Source of the DNA: Granulicella mallensis | GTDB taxonomy: Bacteria > Acidobacteriota > Terriglobia > Terriglobales > Acidobacteriaceae | Length of the DNA: 64,000 nucleotides | NCBI RefSeq assembly: GCF_014203225.1 | Contig: NZ_JACHIO010000001.1 | Location: 372,001-436,000, forward strand | Reading direction: 5' to 3' | Shown here: positions 1-8,255 of the stretch, piece after piece | Layout of the letters: each line of letters starts with the position of its first letter | Position numbering within the stretch: position 1 is the stretch's first letter | Program-made: the position numbers and the translations under genes | The notes under the pieces: model-generated | What the model was told of the DNA's origin: nothing | Databases searched by the model: none | Seen by the model: only the letters and a program-made list of their open reading frames with translations

Positions 1-787
1 CGAACTCTATCCACGGGGCCTCGATCAGTTCGCTTGTACGAGGGAAACAATAGGCCAGAAGCTTGAGCCCAAAGCGTGTGAGCGCGTCTCCGTTGTACTC
101 ATCCATCTTGGCCAGCAACTCGGGGAGATCTTTTTCGTCGACTCGCGCGAAGTTCTCTGTCTTTGCTGCAGCCAAAATATCTCTCGGCATGAAATCAGCC
201 GCAGGATTCCGGCTCGCAAGTTCGCGTACGGTTGCAAAGCGGAAAATCTGCCCAATGGATTGATGTGCTCTCTTGGCGACATCGCTAGCGCCTCGTTTCT
301 CGATCGCAAGCATGATGTCTCGGATATGGCCTGCTTGAACGCCATCGATGGGCAGGTGCCCGATGACGGGGAAGACATCACTCTCAAGGCGATTCATCAG
401 AATCTCTGCGTGCCTGGGAGATTTGCCAATCGACCACCATGCCCACCACTTTCGGGCGATTTTCTCGAAACTGCTATCAGCTTCGCGTTCAAGTGCTCTG
501 AACTCCTGCTGCTTCGCTTCGGCCTCTGCCTTGCGTTCCGCCATCGGATTGATGCCAGTAGCTAGTAGCTTCTTCGCAGCGAAGTGAAGATCTCGAGCTT
601 TCTTAGGAGCGACAACTGGGTACTCCCCGAATGTCATGTTCTTCTCGCTGCGATTGAACTGATAGCGCCAAAGCCAAAGCTTCGTGCCTGTCGGCAAGAC
701 GAGCAGACTGAGGCCACCTCCGTCGAGCATCTTGTACTTCTTGTCCTTCGGCTTCGCATTTTCGATCTCTTTGATCGTCAGTGCCAT
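1..787 (-). CDS. Tyrosine recombinase/integrase, P4-type, cut by the window start
   Basis: The gene reads leftward from an ATG at 787 and runs off the window, leaving 262 residues. The N-terminus has the arm-type DNA-binding domain (DUF4102-like; MALTIKEI, then KYKMLDGGGLSLLV). A SAM-like core-binding region follows around residues 80-190. The catalytic domain begins near residue 235 and shows the first catalytic Arg in FPRTSELIEAPW (R250). The remaining catalytic residues (HxxR and Tyr) would lie beyond the edge. The family does site-specific integration and excision of genomic islands and prophages, usually at tRNA genes. A tRNA-Gln gene ends 206 bases upstream, so the element probably sits to the left. 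The region looks less GC-rich than its neighbours, which fits transfer. Confidence 0.93.
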   Translation of the reverse strand, partial: MALTIKEIENAKPKDKKYKMLDGGGLSLLVLPTGTKLWLWRYQFNRSEKNMTFGEYPVVAPKKARDLHFAAKKLLATGINPMAERKAEAEAKQQEFRALEREADSSFEKIARKWWAWWSIGKSPRHAEILMNRLESDVFPVIGHLPIDGVQAGHIRDIMLAIEKRGASDVAKRAHQSIGQIFRFATVRELASRNPAADFMPRDILAAAKTENFARVDEKDLPELLAKMDEYNGDALTRFGLKLLAYCFPRTSELIEAPWIEF

Positions 788-796
788 CGTGTGCCT

Positions 797-831
797 CCAA
801 AGTTTGGGGAATTTCATTCCCCAAACTTTGG
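797..831. promoter_or_regulatory. Perfect 16-bp inverted repeat in the integrase leader
   Basis: Arms 797-812 and 816-831 are exact reverse complements around a 3-base centre (TTC). The repeat starts 10 bases upstream of the integrase ATG and so overlaps its leader or promoter. Half-sites resembling the arm recur just upstream: CCCCAA at 841-846 and TTCCCCAA at 851-858. Likely roles are an operator for an element-encoded or autoregulatory repressor, or an arm-type integrase site. No T-run follows, so it is not an obvious terminator. Confidence 0.6.
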
Positions 832-932
832 TAGATCGTACCCCAACTTATTCCCCAATGAAAAGGTTGGCTCTGGTCGCACGCCCTCGGACTCCTTCGC
901 ACGCTATTTTCGCGTAAGTCGTTGTAAAACAA

Positions 933-978
933 GAACATCCTCACGTGCGAGGATGTTCAGGGAGGTGCGAGGAAGTTC
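933..978. repeat. Inverted and direct repeats beside the tRNA attachment site
   Basis: GAACATCCTC (933-942) and GAGGATGTTC (949-958) form a 10-bp inverted repeat. The right arm recurs as a direct repeat 20 bp on: GTGCGAGGATGTTC at 945-958 and GTGCGAGGAAGTTC at 965-978, one mismatch. The group lies 15 bases from the tRNA-Gln 3' end on the element side. Binding sites for integrase or an excision factor are the likeliest role. A short terminator for the tRNA is an alternative. Confidence 0.5.
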
Positions 979-993
979 GGTTTTTAAGAGTTT

Positions 994-1067
994 TGGTTGC
1001 CCCCCAGGGATTCGAACCCCGATTGGACGAGTCAGAGTCGTCAGTCCTACCATTGAACGAGAGGGCA
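994..1067 (-). tRNA. tRNA-Gln (anticodon CTG)
   Basis: The minus strand folds as a complete cloverleaf. The acceptor TGCCCTC pairs with GGGGGCA, the anticodon stem GACGA/TCGTC encloses loop CTCTGAC (anticodon CTG, 1033-1035), and the T-arm carries TTCGAAT. CCA is encoded at 994-996. The tRNA 3' end faces the integrase, so it is the probable attachment site of the element on the left. Confidence 0.95.
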
Positions 1068-1163
1068 ATGCTGGTTGTACGGCAGCTGCAGGCTCGGCGG
1101 GAGCCACAATCAGCCGCCTTATTGAGTGTACGTTGCATCGCCCATTGGGTCAACAGCTTGGCC

Positions 1164-3773
1164 CTACTCCTCGCGCAGAACCTCCAGCGGTTTCTGACCA
1201 AGGATCCGATGGCTCGCCAGCCATCCCGTAGCCACGGTAAGCGCTGCCGTTGCCGCCCATGCTCCGAGATTCAGCCAGGGCTGAAAATGATACTCAAAGT
1301 GCAGCGCATGAATCAGAATCAGGCGCGCCAGCAGGTTCGCAAATACCAGACCCACCGCACCCGCAACTAATCCCAGCACCGCAAACTCGATAGAGAAGAT
1401 CGTGGCGATACGTACGCGAGTGGCACCGAGCGTCTTCAGCACGACGACCTCACGGATACGGCGATAGCGCGTGCCCGCAATAGAGCTTGCCAGAATCACG
1501 ATGCCCGCAAAGATGCTGAACGCCGCAAGAAACTGGATGACATAGGTGATCTGCAGGATCACCTGCCGCACCGTCTCCAGCGTGGCCGCAACATTGATGA
1601 CCGTAATCGTGGGATAGTGCTCATACAGCGCGCGCTGCAGCAGCGAGGTGGCAGCCGTATCGCAATGCACACCGCCATACCAGACCACAGGCAGTCCGGC
1701 GAGCACAGGCTGCGGCACAACGAACTCTGCGCGTGAAGATGCATGACGGCTATCCGGCTCGTAGATCGCGGCAACCGTCGCGGTAAACTGCGTGTCCTGC
1801 GCCGCAAAGGTCATCTGCTGCCCGGGATGGACGTGCAGATGATCCGCCGCCTGCCGTGCAATGGCCACCAGAGGATGCTGCACGGAGTCCGCCGACTGTT
1901 GCGCGGTCCACCACTCGCCTTCTACCACCTTGTCGCCAAGTGGAGGCGCATCGGCCGTTGCCGGCCACGTAATGTTGATCGACTGCAGCACGCGGCGCGG
2001 CAGGTGTTGTAGCTTGAGTTGTGAAGCCGGCACACCGTCGATCGACAGCAGCCGCGAACCAACAATGGGAAGGATCTCCGGTGTGCCTTGAACGCCGGAC
2101 TGATGCGCAAGCAGGGAACGCACACCCTCGACCTCGTCCGTTGCGATGTCGAGAAGAAAGATATTCGGCAGATTGGCAGCCGTTGAAATCTGCATCTCCT
2201 GCACGACAGCGCGCTGCGCAATGTAGACGGCCACAATCTGCATAACGCCAAGACCCAGCGCAGCCAGCAGCGCGGCGGATGGATTGCCGGGACGATAGAG
2301 ATTTGAGAGACCATGCCGCACCGCCGAAGGCAGATGCAGTCGTGTGCGTCCCAAAAACACGCGCAGAAGATACAGCGTGAGCCACGACATCGCCAACAGA
2401 ACCAGCAGTACCAACGCCAGCCCCGCCGCGAAGTAGCCACCCACCTGCCGTGAATCCGATACACGCGACGCGATCAGCGTGAGGCACGCAAGGATCAGAA
2501 CAATCGCGCTGAGCTGTGCGAGCGAGCCGCGCAGTTTACGCGCCAGCCGGGCAGTGAACGGATCGTCGCTGGTCTCGACTGCCCTGCGTAAAATCAGGAT
2601 CGGACGAACATTGCGAATATCGAGCAGCGGCGGCAAGGTAAAGAGCAGCGTGGTCAGCAGGCCCGCGCCCAGACCAGTTGCAAACACGCGAGGGTCAAGC
2701 CGGAAGTCCGGCGTGATGTGCAGCAGCTTCGCAAGGAAGAGCGGGAACGAAAGCTGCACGCCGATACCGAGCACAACGCCGAGCAGGCCTCCGCCTAGCC
2801 CCAGCAGCAGCGTCTGCAGCAGATAGATCTTCATGATCTGCCCGGAACCGGCACCCAGCGACTTCATAATCGCAATGGAATCGAGCCGCTGTTGCAGATG
2901 CGCGCGCATGGCCATCGCCACGCCCACCGCTCCGAGGACCAGGGCCACCAGCGACATCAGCGTGAGCAGTCCAGTTGCGCCGTCCAGCCCTTTCGTCAGT
3001 GCAGGATTAGCCTCTCGATAGTCCGTGATCTGCGCTTCAGGCAGTAGCGTTTCGAGCTGCGTTTTGAGCGCAGCCACGACATCGTCAGAGCTTGCACTTC
3101 CTTGCTTTGTAGCCGGGAGCTTGAAGAGATAACGCCGCGCGGCGTGCGACCCCGCAGCCAGCAATCCCGAATCCACCAGGGCCGTCTGCGAAAGCAGTAC
3201 CCGCGGCCCGGCAGCAAACGAGCCCGAGAGCCTGTCCGGCTCGTCCACCACTGTGGCGACGATGCGGTACGTGCGCGTGCCCAGCTTAATGGAATCGCCA
3301 ATCTTGAGGTGTAGGCGCAGCAGCAGGTCGTCGCCGACAGCGACAGTCGCAGGCGTCAAAGCTTGGGCAACAGGCATTGCGGGCGCCAGAACGACCGCTC
3401 CATAGAACGGATACTTCGCAGGATCAACCGACTTCACCGAGACCAGGAGAGGATCGAGCGAGGTTGTGGACGAGGCCATCGAAAGCAGTTCGGTAATCGG
3501 GGTCTCATCGCCACCGCCTGCAACGAGCTTATCCAGACCAGCCTGTTCCTGCGGTGTAAGTTGCTGCGTTGTGCGCGCGGAAACATCCGCCGCCATAATG
3601 CTGCGGGCACGCAGCAGGAGCATTGCGCGAAACGAAGACGAGAAACCACGCACGCCCGTGAGCGCGGCGACGCCGATAGCCACGGACAACAGAACAAACG
3701 TGAACTTGCCACGCGAAGATCGAAGTTCGCGAGCGGCAATACGGGCGGCGGTGGAATAGCTGAGGCTGGGCAT
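1164..3773 (-). CDS. ybbP: FtsX-family ABC transporter permease, YbbP-like
   Basis: This 869-residue inner-membrane protein has the double FtsX layout of YbbP. One N-terminal membrane span (about residues 26-48) is followed by a periplasmic MacB-like domain. A central group of spans lies at about 265-470, then a second extracytoplasmic domain, then three C-terminal spans (about 740-855). The ATPase gene ends 17 bases upstream of its ATG. In E. coli, ybbA-ybbP lies divergent to tesA, and the same arrangement is seen here. The substrate is not established; lipid or lipoprotein handling is assumed from the family and the esterase neighbour. Confidence 0.9.
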   Translation of the reverse strand: MPSLSYSTAARIAARELRSSRGKFTFVLLSVAIGVAALTGVRGFSSSFRAMLLLRARSIMAADVSARTTQQLTPQEQAGLDKLVAGGGDETPITELLSMASSTTSLDPLLVSVKSVDPAKYPFYGAVVLAPAMPVAQALTPATVAVGDDLLLRLHLKIGDSIKLGTRTYRIVATVVDEPDRLSGSFAAGPRVLLSQTALVDSGLLAAGSHAARRYLFKLPATKQGSASSDDVVAALKTQLETLLPEAQITDYREANPALTKGLDGATGLLTLMSLVALVLGAVGVAMAMRAHLQQRLDSIAIMKSLGAGSGQIMKIYLLQTLLLGLGGGLLGVVLGIGVQLSFPLFLAKLLHITPDFRLDPRVFATGLGAGLLTTLLFTLPPLLDIRNVRPILILRRAVETSDDPFTARLARKLRGSLAQLSAIVLILACLTLIASRVSDSRQVGGYFAAGLALVLLVLLAMSWLTLYLLRVFLGRTRLHLPSAVRHGLSNLYRPGNPSAALLAALGLGVMQIVAVYIAQRAVVQEMQISTAANLPNIFLLDIATDEVEGVRSLLAHQSGVQGTPEILPIVGSRLLSIDGVPASQLKLQHLPRRVLQSINITWPATADAPPLGDKVVEGEWWTAQQSADSVQHPLVAIARQAADHLHVHPGQQMTFAAQDTQFTATVAAIYEPDSRHASSRAEFVVPQPVLAGLPVVWYGGVHCDTAATSLLQRALYEHYPTITVINVAATLETVRQVILQITYVIQFLAAFSIFAGIVILASSIAGTRYRRIREVVVLKTLGATRVRIATIFSIEFAVLGLVAGAVGLVFANLLARLILIHALHFEYHFQPWLNLGAWAATAALTVATGWLASHRILGQKPLEVLREE

Positions 3774-3790
3774 CGGTAGTCTTCCCTTCC

Positions 3791-4495
3791 TCAGAGCTGT
3801 GTTGCAACAGGAGATTGTCGGTGATCGCTGATGACCAGACCGTCGCGCAGTGTAATGACGCGGGTCGCATAATCGGCCAACGCAGGATCATGCGTAACGA
3901 GCACCAACGTCGTGCCCTCAGCATGATTGAGCTGGAGCAGAAGATCGAGCACATGCTTGCCGTTGGAGGTATCGAGGTTGCCGGTAGGTTCATCGGCCAG
4001 CACGATCGGCGGACGCAGAATAAACGCCCGCGCCAGTGCAACGCGCTGTTGCTCGCCGCCGGAGAGTTGCACCGGATAGTGATCGAGCCGCGACTCCAGG
4101 CCCACCGACACGAGAAGCTGCCGCGCGCGTTCCAGGCCCGCCTTGCGGTCGCCGGATTCATCGTTCAACTCATAAGGCAACAGCACATTCTCCAATGCAG
4201 TCAGCGTTGGGATGAGCTGATAGCTCTGGAAGACGAAGCCGATGGTGCGTCCTCGCAGCTTGGCGAGCTTGTCTTCAGGCAGGTAGCTGATCGCCGTGCC
4301 GTTGAGATGGACGTTGCCGGAGGTCGGATTATCAAGCCCCGCGAGCAGGCCGAGCAGCGTCGATTTCCCCGAGCCCGAGGCCCCCATGATGGCGGCAAAC
4401 TCGCCCTTATCGATGGTGAAATCGATGCCCTTGAGGATCTCAACCGTGGTGGTTCCTGTCCGCAGCGACTTGCGCAGAGACTCGACGACGATCAT
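3791..4495 (-). CDS. ybbA: ABC transporter ATP-binding protein, YbbA/LolD type
   Basis: The ATPase partner of the YbbP-like permease. It shows Walker [10 protein letters not shown], a Q-loop [10 protein letters not shown], the signature LSGGEQQR, Walker B VLADEP followed by TGNLD, and the H-loop VTHD. This matches the LolD/MacB subfamily that energises FtsX-type permeases. I chose the ATG at 4495 ([10 protein letters not shown]), which fits family N-termini. An in-frame TTG at 4528 would add 11 residues. The gene is cotranscribed with ybbP and divergent to tesA, whose start lies about 60 bases away, so the two promoters probably overlap. Confidence 0.92.
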   Translation of the reverse strand: MIVVESLRKSLRTGTTTVEILKGIDFTIDKGEFAAIMGASGSGKSTLLGLLAGLDNPTSGNVHLNGTAISYLPEDKLAKLRGRTIGFVFQSYQLIPTLTALENVLLPYELNDESGDRKAGLERARQLLVSVGLESRLDHYPVQLSGGEQQRVALARAFILRPPIVLADEPTGNLDTSNGKHVLDLLLQLNHAEGTTLVLVTHDPALADYATRVITLRDGLVISDHRQSPVATQL

Positions 4496-4557
4496 GGACG
4501 ATGAAGAAGCTGACGGAGTTTCGAGCAAGCGGCGGGCCCTCTGGGTAGAATCGACTT

Positions 4558-5259
4558 GTGCAGCGACTCAATATGCTTCCTATCTTAGCTGTGCTCTGCG
4601 CATCCCTGGCGCTCAGCGGCTGTAAGTCCGACACAACCAAGCCGGAGACAAGCCAGAACACGCAGCAGCCCGTCCCGCCAAAGCCCGTGACCACGGCGCC
4701 GGTCTCGGACCGCCCCGTGATCGTCTGCTTCGGCGATAGTCTGACCGCGGGCTATGGGACAGACCCCGGCCAGAGCTATCCGGATTACCTGCAGCAGAGG
4801 CTCGACGATGCAGGCTTTCACTATCATGTTGTAAATGCCGGTGTAAGCGGCAATACCACGAAGGATGGCCTGAGCCGCATCGCGCGTGTGATCGCACAAC
4901 ATCCCGAACTAGTTGTCGTCGAATTCGGCGGCAACGACGGTCTACGCGGCCTGCAACTCGAACAGACCCAACAGAGTCTTGCGAGCATCGTCGAACAACT
5001 GCAGGCCAGCGGTACCAAAGTCGTACTCGCCGGAATTACCCTGCCCCCGGACTACGGCCCCGATTACATCGCAAAGTTCAACGCGATGTATCCGGCACTG
5101 GCGAAAAAGTATCACGTGCCGCTGCTCCCGTTCTTGCTACAGGGAGTGTACGGCGTGCCCGGCGACATGCAGGACGACAGCACCCATGCCACCGCCAAGG
5201 GCAATCAGCAGGTTGCGATCAACGTCCAGCATTTGATCGAGCCACTGTTGAGGCGCTGA
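4558..5259 (+). CDS. tesA: SGNH/GDSL esterase, TesA-like lipoprotein
   Basis: The protein has 233 residues from a GTG start. A lipobox (LALSGC) puts the acylated Cys near residue 22, followed by a Thr/Pro-rich linker, so it should be anchored in a membrane rather than free in the periplasm as in E. coli. The SGNH blocks are GDSLTAGYG (nucleophile Ser), the block I Gly, GGNDGLRG (Asn) and DSTHATAKGN (catalytic Asp/His). The family hydrolyses acyl esters and thioesters (arylesterase, lysophospholipase, thioesterase). A TAGAAT hexamer at 4543-4548 lies just before the start and may be a -10 box with a very short leader. Confidence 0.9.
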   Translation: MQRLNMLPILAVLCASLALSGCKSDTTKPETSQNTQQPVPPKPVTTAPVSDRPVIVCFGDSLTAGYGTDPGQSYPDYLQQRLDDAGFHYHVVNAGVSGNTTKDGLSRIARVIAQHPELVVVEFGGNDGLRGLQLEQTQQSLASIVEQLQASGTKVVLAGITLPPDYGPDYIAKFNAMYPALAKKYHVPLLPFLLQGVYGVPGDMQDDSTHATAKGNQQVAINVQHLIEPLLRR

Positions 5260-5292
5260 GCCACGACAACGCAACCGCTGCGAGAGTCAGCT

Positions 5293-5482
5293 GTTGCCTG
5301 TTTTTCGTCGTCATCCTGAGCGGTACGCGAAGGACCCCCGCATTGGGGCTACCACAGACGCCCATACCCACCACGGGCGTTCGGGCGCGCATTCGTGGTT
5401 CGCCGCCCATGCCTCGGTGCCACCACGAATGCGGGGGTCCTTTGGCTACGCCTCAGGATGACGACGAAAAACAAACAACGGC
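5293..5482. repeat. Family A palindromic element, copy A1
   Basis: A large imperfect inverted repeat. The left arm reads TTTTTCGTCGTCATCCTGAG, then a short variable segment and GGACCCCCGCATT. The right arm is its complement, AATGCGGGGGTCC to CAGGATGACGACGAAAAA. It fills the gap between the convergent 3' ends of tesA and truB. The same arms recur near 8.1, 11.9, 16.9 and 61.0 kb. The DNA between the arms differs in each copy. Confidence 0.9.
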
Positions 5483-5512
5483 AAAAACAAACAACGACAG
5501 CAGCAACAAAAA

Positions 5513-6385
5513 CTACGCAAGCACCACAATCGGCTGCATCAACGTACCTGCAATACGCCGAGTGATCGCAATCATCTCTCTCGGCCCCGTAAAGACCTTT
5601 ACCAGCGACGCCTGCGAGAACTCCGGCACATTCACCTGCATCCCGTTGCGAATGCGGCCTGCCGTCTGCTCATCCACTGTGACTGAAGGCATCTCCGGCA
5701 ACAACGTACGCGGATGCGGTAGTCGCGCCTCGATCTCAGCAGCATTTAGCGTCTTCAGATCGTCAACTGTAATCGCCTGCTCCAGAGTGAAAGCACCGGC
5801 CTGTGTACGGCGCAGCGACGAGAGATGCGCTCCGCAACCGGCAAACTGTCCAAGCTCATGGGCTACCGAACGCACATAGCCGCCCGCTGAAACATGCATT
5901 GCAAAGTCAGCAGTGTTGCCTTCAAGACCCTTTAGCTCAAACGAGTGGATGCAGATACGCGCCGGCTTCACCGGAACTTCTTTTCCCGCACGTGCGAGCT
6001 TGTGCGCAGGAACACCGTTGATCTTCTTCGCGGAGAAGACCGGCGGCATCTGGTCCATTTCGCCATGGAAGTGCTGTGCCAGCACACGCAGCTCGTCGAG
6101 CGACTGCGTCAATGCCTGCGGCTCGGCCGCAGGTGTGCCTTCTGCATCGAAAGTGTCGGTCGCAAAACCGAAGCGAATATCGCCGGTGTATTGCTTTTCC
6201 GCCTGGCCAAAAAACTGCGCCAGGCGCGTGTATTTGCCAAGAAGCAGCGGCAGAACCCCAGTAGCCATGGGGTCCAGCGTGCCGAGGTGGCCGACGGAGC
6301 GTTCGCCTGTAGCGCGGCGCACAATCGAGACGACGTCGTGAGAGGTAATACCAGCAGGTTTATCTAGAACCAGAAGACCATTCAT
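5513..6385 (-). CDS. truB: tRNA pseudouridine(55) synthase TruB
   Basis: Makes pseudouridine at U55 of the tRNA T-loop. The start used is the ATG at 6385 (MNGLLVLDKPAGITSHDVV), the normal family N-terminus; an upstream in-frame start adds 27 unrelated residues. The catalytic Asp lies in GHLGTLDPMATGVL. The substrate-binding region and a small C-terminal domain bring the length to 290 residues, close to the bacterial norm. The gene begins 4 bases after folE ends, so it is the last gene of the pterin operon. Its 3' end faces the family A palindrome. Confidence 0.95.
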   Translation of the reverse strand: MNGLLVLDKPAGITSHDVVSIVRRATGERSVGHLGTLDPMATGVLPLLLGKYTRLAQFFGQAEKQYTGDIRFGFATDTFDAEGTPAAEPQALTQSLDELRVLAQHFHGEMDQMPPVFSAKKINGVPAHKLARAGKEVPVKPARICIHSFELKGLEGNTADFAMHVSAGGYVRSVAHELGQFAGCGAHLSSLRRTQAGAFTLEQAITVDDLKTLNAAEIEARLPHPRTLLPEMPSVTVDEQTAGRIRNGMQVNVPEFSQASLVKVFTGPREMIAITRRIAGTLMQPIVVLA

Positions 6386-6389
6386 GCAG

Positions 6390-7001
6390 CTAGCGCCGCC
6401 GTTCGACGAGTGAGAGAAACTCGTTGCGCGTCTGCTGCTGCGATTTGAAGACACCGAGCATCGCACTGGTCACCGTGCTCGAACCTTGCTTCTCGACACC
6501 ACGCATCATCATGCAGAGATGCTGTGCCTCGACGATGACACCCACACCCTGCGGCTGTATCGCATCTTCGATGGCCTTCGCAATCTGTTGTGTCAGGCGC
6601 TCCTGCACCTGCAGGCGGCGCGCGAAGACATCAATGATCCGCGGAATCTTGCTGAGGCCGATGACCTTGCCGTTCGGCACATAAGCCACGTGGGCTCTGC
6701 CGAAGAACGGCAGCAGATGGTGCTCGCACTGCGAGTAGAACTCAATCTCTTTGACGATCACCATCTCGTCGTAGTGCACATCGAACAGAGCGCCGTGCAG
6801 CACGGCGTCGATGGATTGCGTGTAACCCTGCGTCAAAAACGCCATCGATTTTTCCATACGCTTCGGCGTATTCAGGAGCCCGTCACGCGAAGGGTCTTCG
6901 CCAATGCGGGTCAGCAACTCGGCATAGATCTGCTGCAGGCTCGCACTCGCGAGCGTAGGGGTGGAAGATTCGGCAGATGGCTTACTGCTCTTCTTGGTCA
7001 T
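6390..7001 (-). CDS. folE: GTP cyclohydrolase I, FolE
   Basis: Converts GTP to 7,8-dihydroneopterin triphosphate, the entry step to folate, queuosine or tetrahydrobiopterin. The 203-residue protein has the type IA zinc ligands in [10 protein letters not shown] (Cys, His) and [10 protein letters not shown] (second Cys), and the conserved [12 protein letters not shown]. The N-terminal 25 residues are Ser/Thr-rich and look disordered. It lies between two PTPS homologues upstream and truB downstream, so its product could feed the PTPS enzymes directly. Confidence 0.96.
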   Translation of the reverse strand: MTKKSSKPSAESSTPTLASASLQQIYAELLTRIGEDPSRDGLLNTPKRMEKSMAFLTQGYTQSIDAVLHGALFDVHYDEMVIVKEIEFYSQCEHHLLPFFGRAHVAYVPNGKVIGLSKIPRIIDVFARRLQVQERLTQQIAKAIEDAIQPQGVGVIVEAQHLCMMMRGVEKQGSSTVTSAMLGVFKSQQQTRNEFLSLVERRR

Positions 7002-7051
7002 GGAGGGTCTGTTTACAGCCTTTCAATATCGCTCGCGAAGGATTCGCAATC

Positions 7052-7489
7052 TTACTCTTCGTGTTGTATCTTTGCCCCTTCTCCGAAGTAGTCGAAGGAG
7101 TTGTTGCCGGTCTCTTCCACGCGGACGCGCTCGAGCTTCGCATACGGATACTCGGCAAAGATGCGCCATAGCTCAACACATACATTTTCCGTACTCGGCA
7201 CCCGGTCGCGGAAGAACTCCAGCGAGTTCAAGTTCGCGTGGTCGAAGTGATCGAGCAGCTCACGCTGCGCAAAGCTGTCGAGGTCGGCGAGGTTCGTCAC
7301 CATGCCCGTCGCCACATCCACTGGGCCGGAGAACGTAACCTGCGCAATGTAGTTATGCCCGTGCCCAAAGGGATTGTTGCACTTTCCGAACATCTCCCGA
7401 TTCCGCTCGGGCGAAATAGCATCGACGTGCAGGCGGTGCGACGCCGAAAAGCGATAGCGGCGGCTCAGATGGGCAATCGGGCCGTTCAT
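7052..7489 (-). CDS. 6-pyruvoyl-tetrahydropterin synthase-type protein, downstream copy
   Basis: A 145-residue PTPS/QueD-family enzyme acting on dihydroneopterin triphosphate. Zinc ligands are His in FSASHRLH and the HGH motif. The active-site block is FGKCNNPFGHGHNY, that is C-x5-HGH, as I recall it in animal PTPS, not the C-x3-HGH of E. coli QueD. Asp/His in DHANLN and Glu in VRVEET complete the expected catalytic set. This favours a tetrahydrobiopterin-type reaction over queuosine precursor synthesis. Its start overlaps the end of the next copy by 4 bases, and folE follows 50 bases on. Confidence 0.88.
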   Translation of the reverse strand: MNGPIAHLSRRYRFSASHRLHVDAISPERNREMFGKCNNPFGHGHNYIAQVTFSGPVDVATGMVTNLADLDSFAQRELLDHFDHANLNSLEFFRDRVPSTENVCVELWRIFAEYPYAKLERVRVEETGNNSFDYFGEGAKIQHEE

Positions 7490-7899
7490 GCGCCTTCTCC
7501 GTAGAAGTCGGCGAAGAGCTCGGGCATCTCGTAGACGCGCACGCGATGCAGCTTCGCATTGGGAACTTTGCCGTCGAGCCTGTGCCAGATAGCAATCGCA
7601 ATATTCTCCGTTGTAGGGACAGCGGTCTTGAACTCGGGAACCTCATGATTCAGGTGGCGATGGTCGTAGACCGAAACGACCTCCTGCTCCAGGATGTCCT
7701 TCAACTGCTTCAGGTCGACGACAAAGCCCGAAACAGGATCGACCTCGCCTTCGACCGTGACCTCCAGCGTGTAGTTGTGGCCATGACCCTGGCGATTGGC
7801 GCACTTGCCGAAGACACGGAAATTTTCGGCTTCAGTCCAGGAGTCGTTCCAGTAGAAGTGAGCAGCGGAGAAGTCGGCTTTGCGAGTGAGCAGGATCAT
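7486..7899 (-). CDS. 6-pyruvoyl-tetrahydropterin synthase-type protein, upstream copy
   Basis: A second, clearly diverged PTPS homologue of 137 residues and the first gene of the operon. It has the zinc His in FSAAHFYW, the C-x5-HGH block FGKCANRQGHGHNY, Asp-His in YDHRHLN and Glu in RVYEMPE, so all catalytic positions are kept. Identity to its neighbour is limited to the core motifs. The two may be subunits of one complex or have different products (6-pyruvoyl- versus 6-carboxy-tetrahydropterin). A QueD role cannot be excluded without phylogeny. Confidence 0.88.
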   Translation of the reverse strand: MILLTRKADFSAAHFYWNDSWTEAENFRVFGKCANRQGHGHNYTLEVTVEGEVDPVSGFVVDLKQLKDILEQEVVSVYDHRHLNHEVPEFKTAVPTTENIAIAIWHRLDGKVPNAKLHRVRVYEMPELFADFYGEGA

Positions 7900-8006
7900 A
7901 GGATTCAGTAAACAGTTAAGACTACATCGAGATAGTTGGATGCGCGAGGAGTTTATTGCGCTTCAACCCGGGCTGCAGCTTTGTAACAAGGATATTAGAC
8001 AGAGGC

Positions 8007-8242
8007 TGTTGCCTGTTTTTCGTCGTTGTGTTTTCGTCGTTGTTTGTTTTTCGTCGTCATCCTGAGCGGTACGCGAAGGCCCCCCGCATTCTGCACGGTG
8101 CCACTGGAGCGAACACGGCTCACCGGCCAGTTATGCTCGGCCCGACATCGCTTGTTCGGGGTAGTCCCATGCGGTTGTGCCATCACCAATTCGGGGGTCC
8201 TTCGCGTACCGCTCAGGATGACGACGAAAAACAAACAACGAC
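8007..8242. repeat. Family A palindromic element, copy A2, with expanded edge
   Basis: Same arms as A1. The left edge holds three consecutive variants of the 17-base unit ending TTTTTCGTCG, where A1 has one. The element fills most of the 356-base gap between the start of the upstream PTPS gene and the end of the glycosyltransferase gene, both on the minus strand. The remaining 107 bases (7900-8006) should carry the PTPS/folE promoter, but I see no convincing hexamers. Confidence 0.88.
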
Positions 8243-8255
8243 ATCAACAAACGCT

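Noticed and set aside
7900-8006. preQ1 or other riboswitch before the PTPS operon
   Set aside because: No conserved aptamer core or terminator/anti-terminator pair could be recognised by eye.
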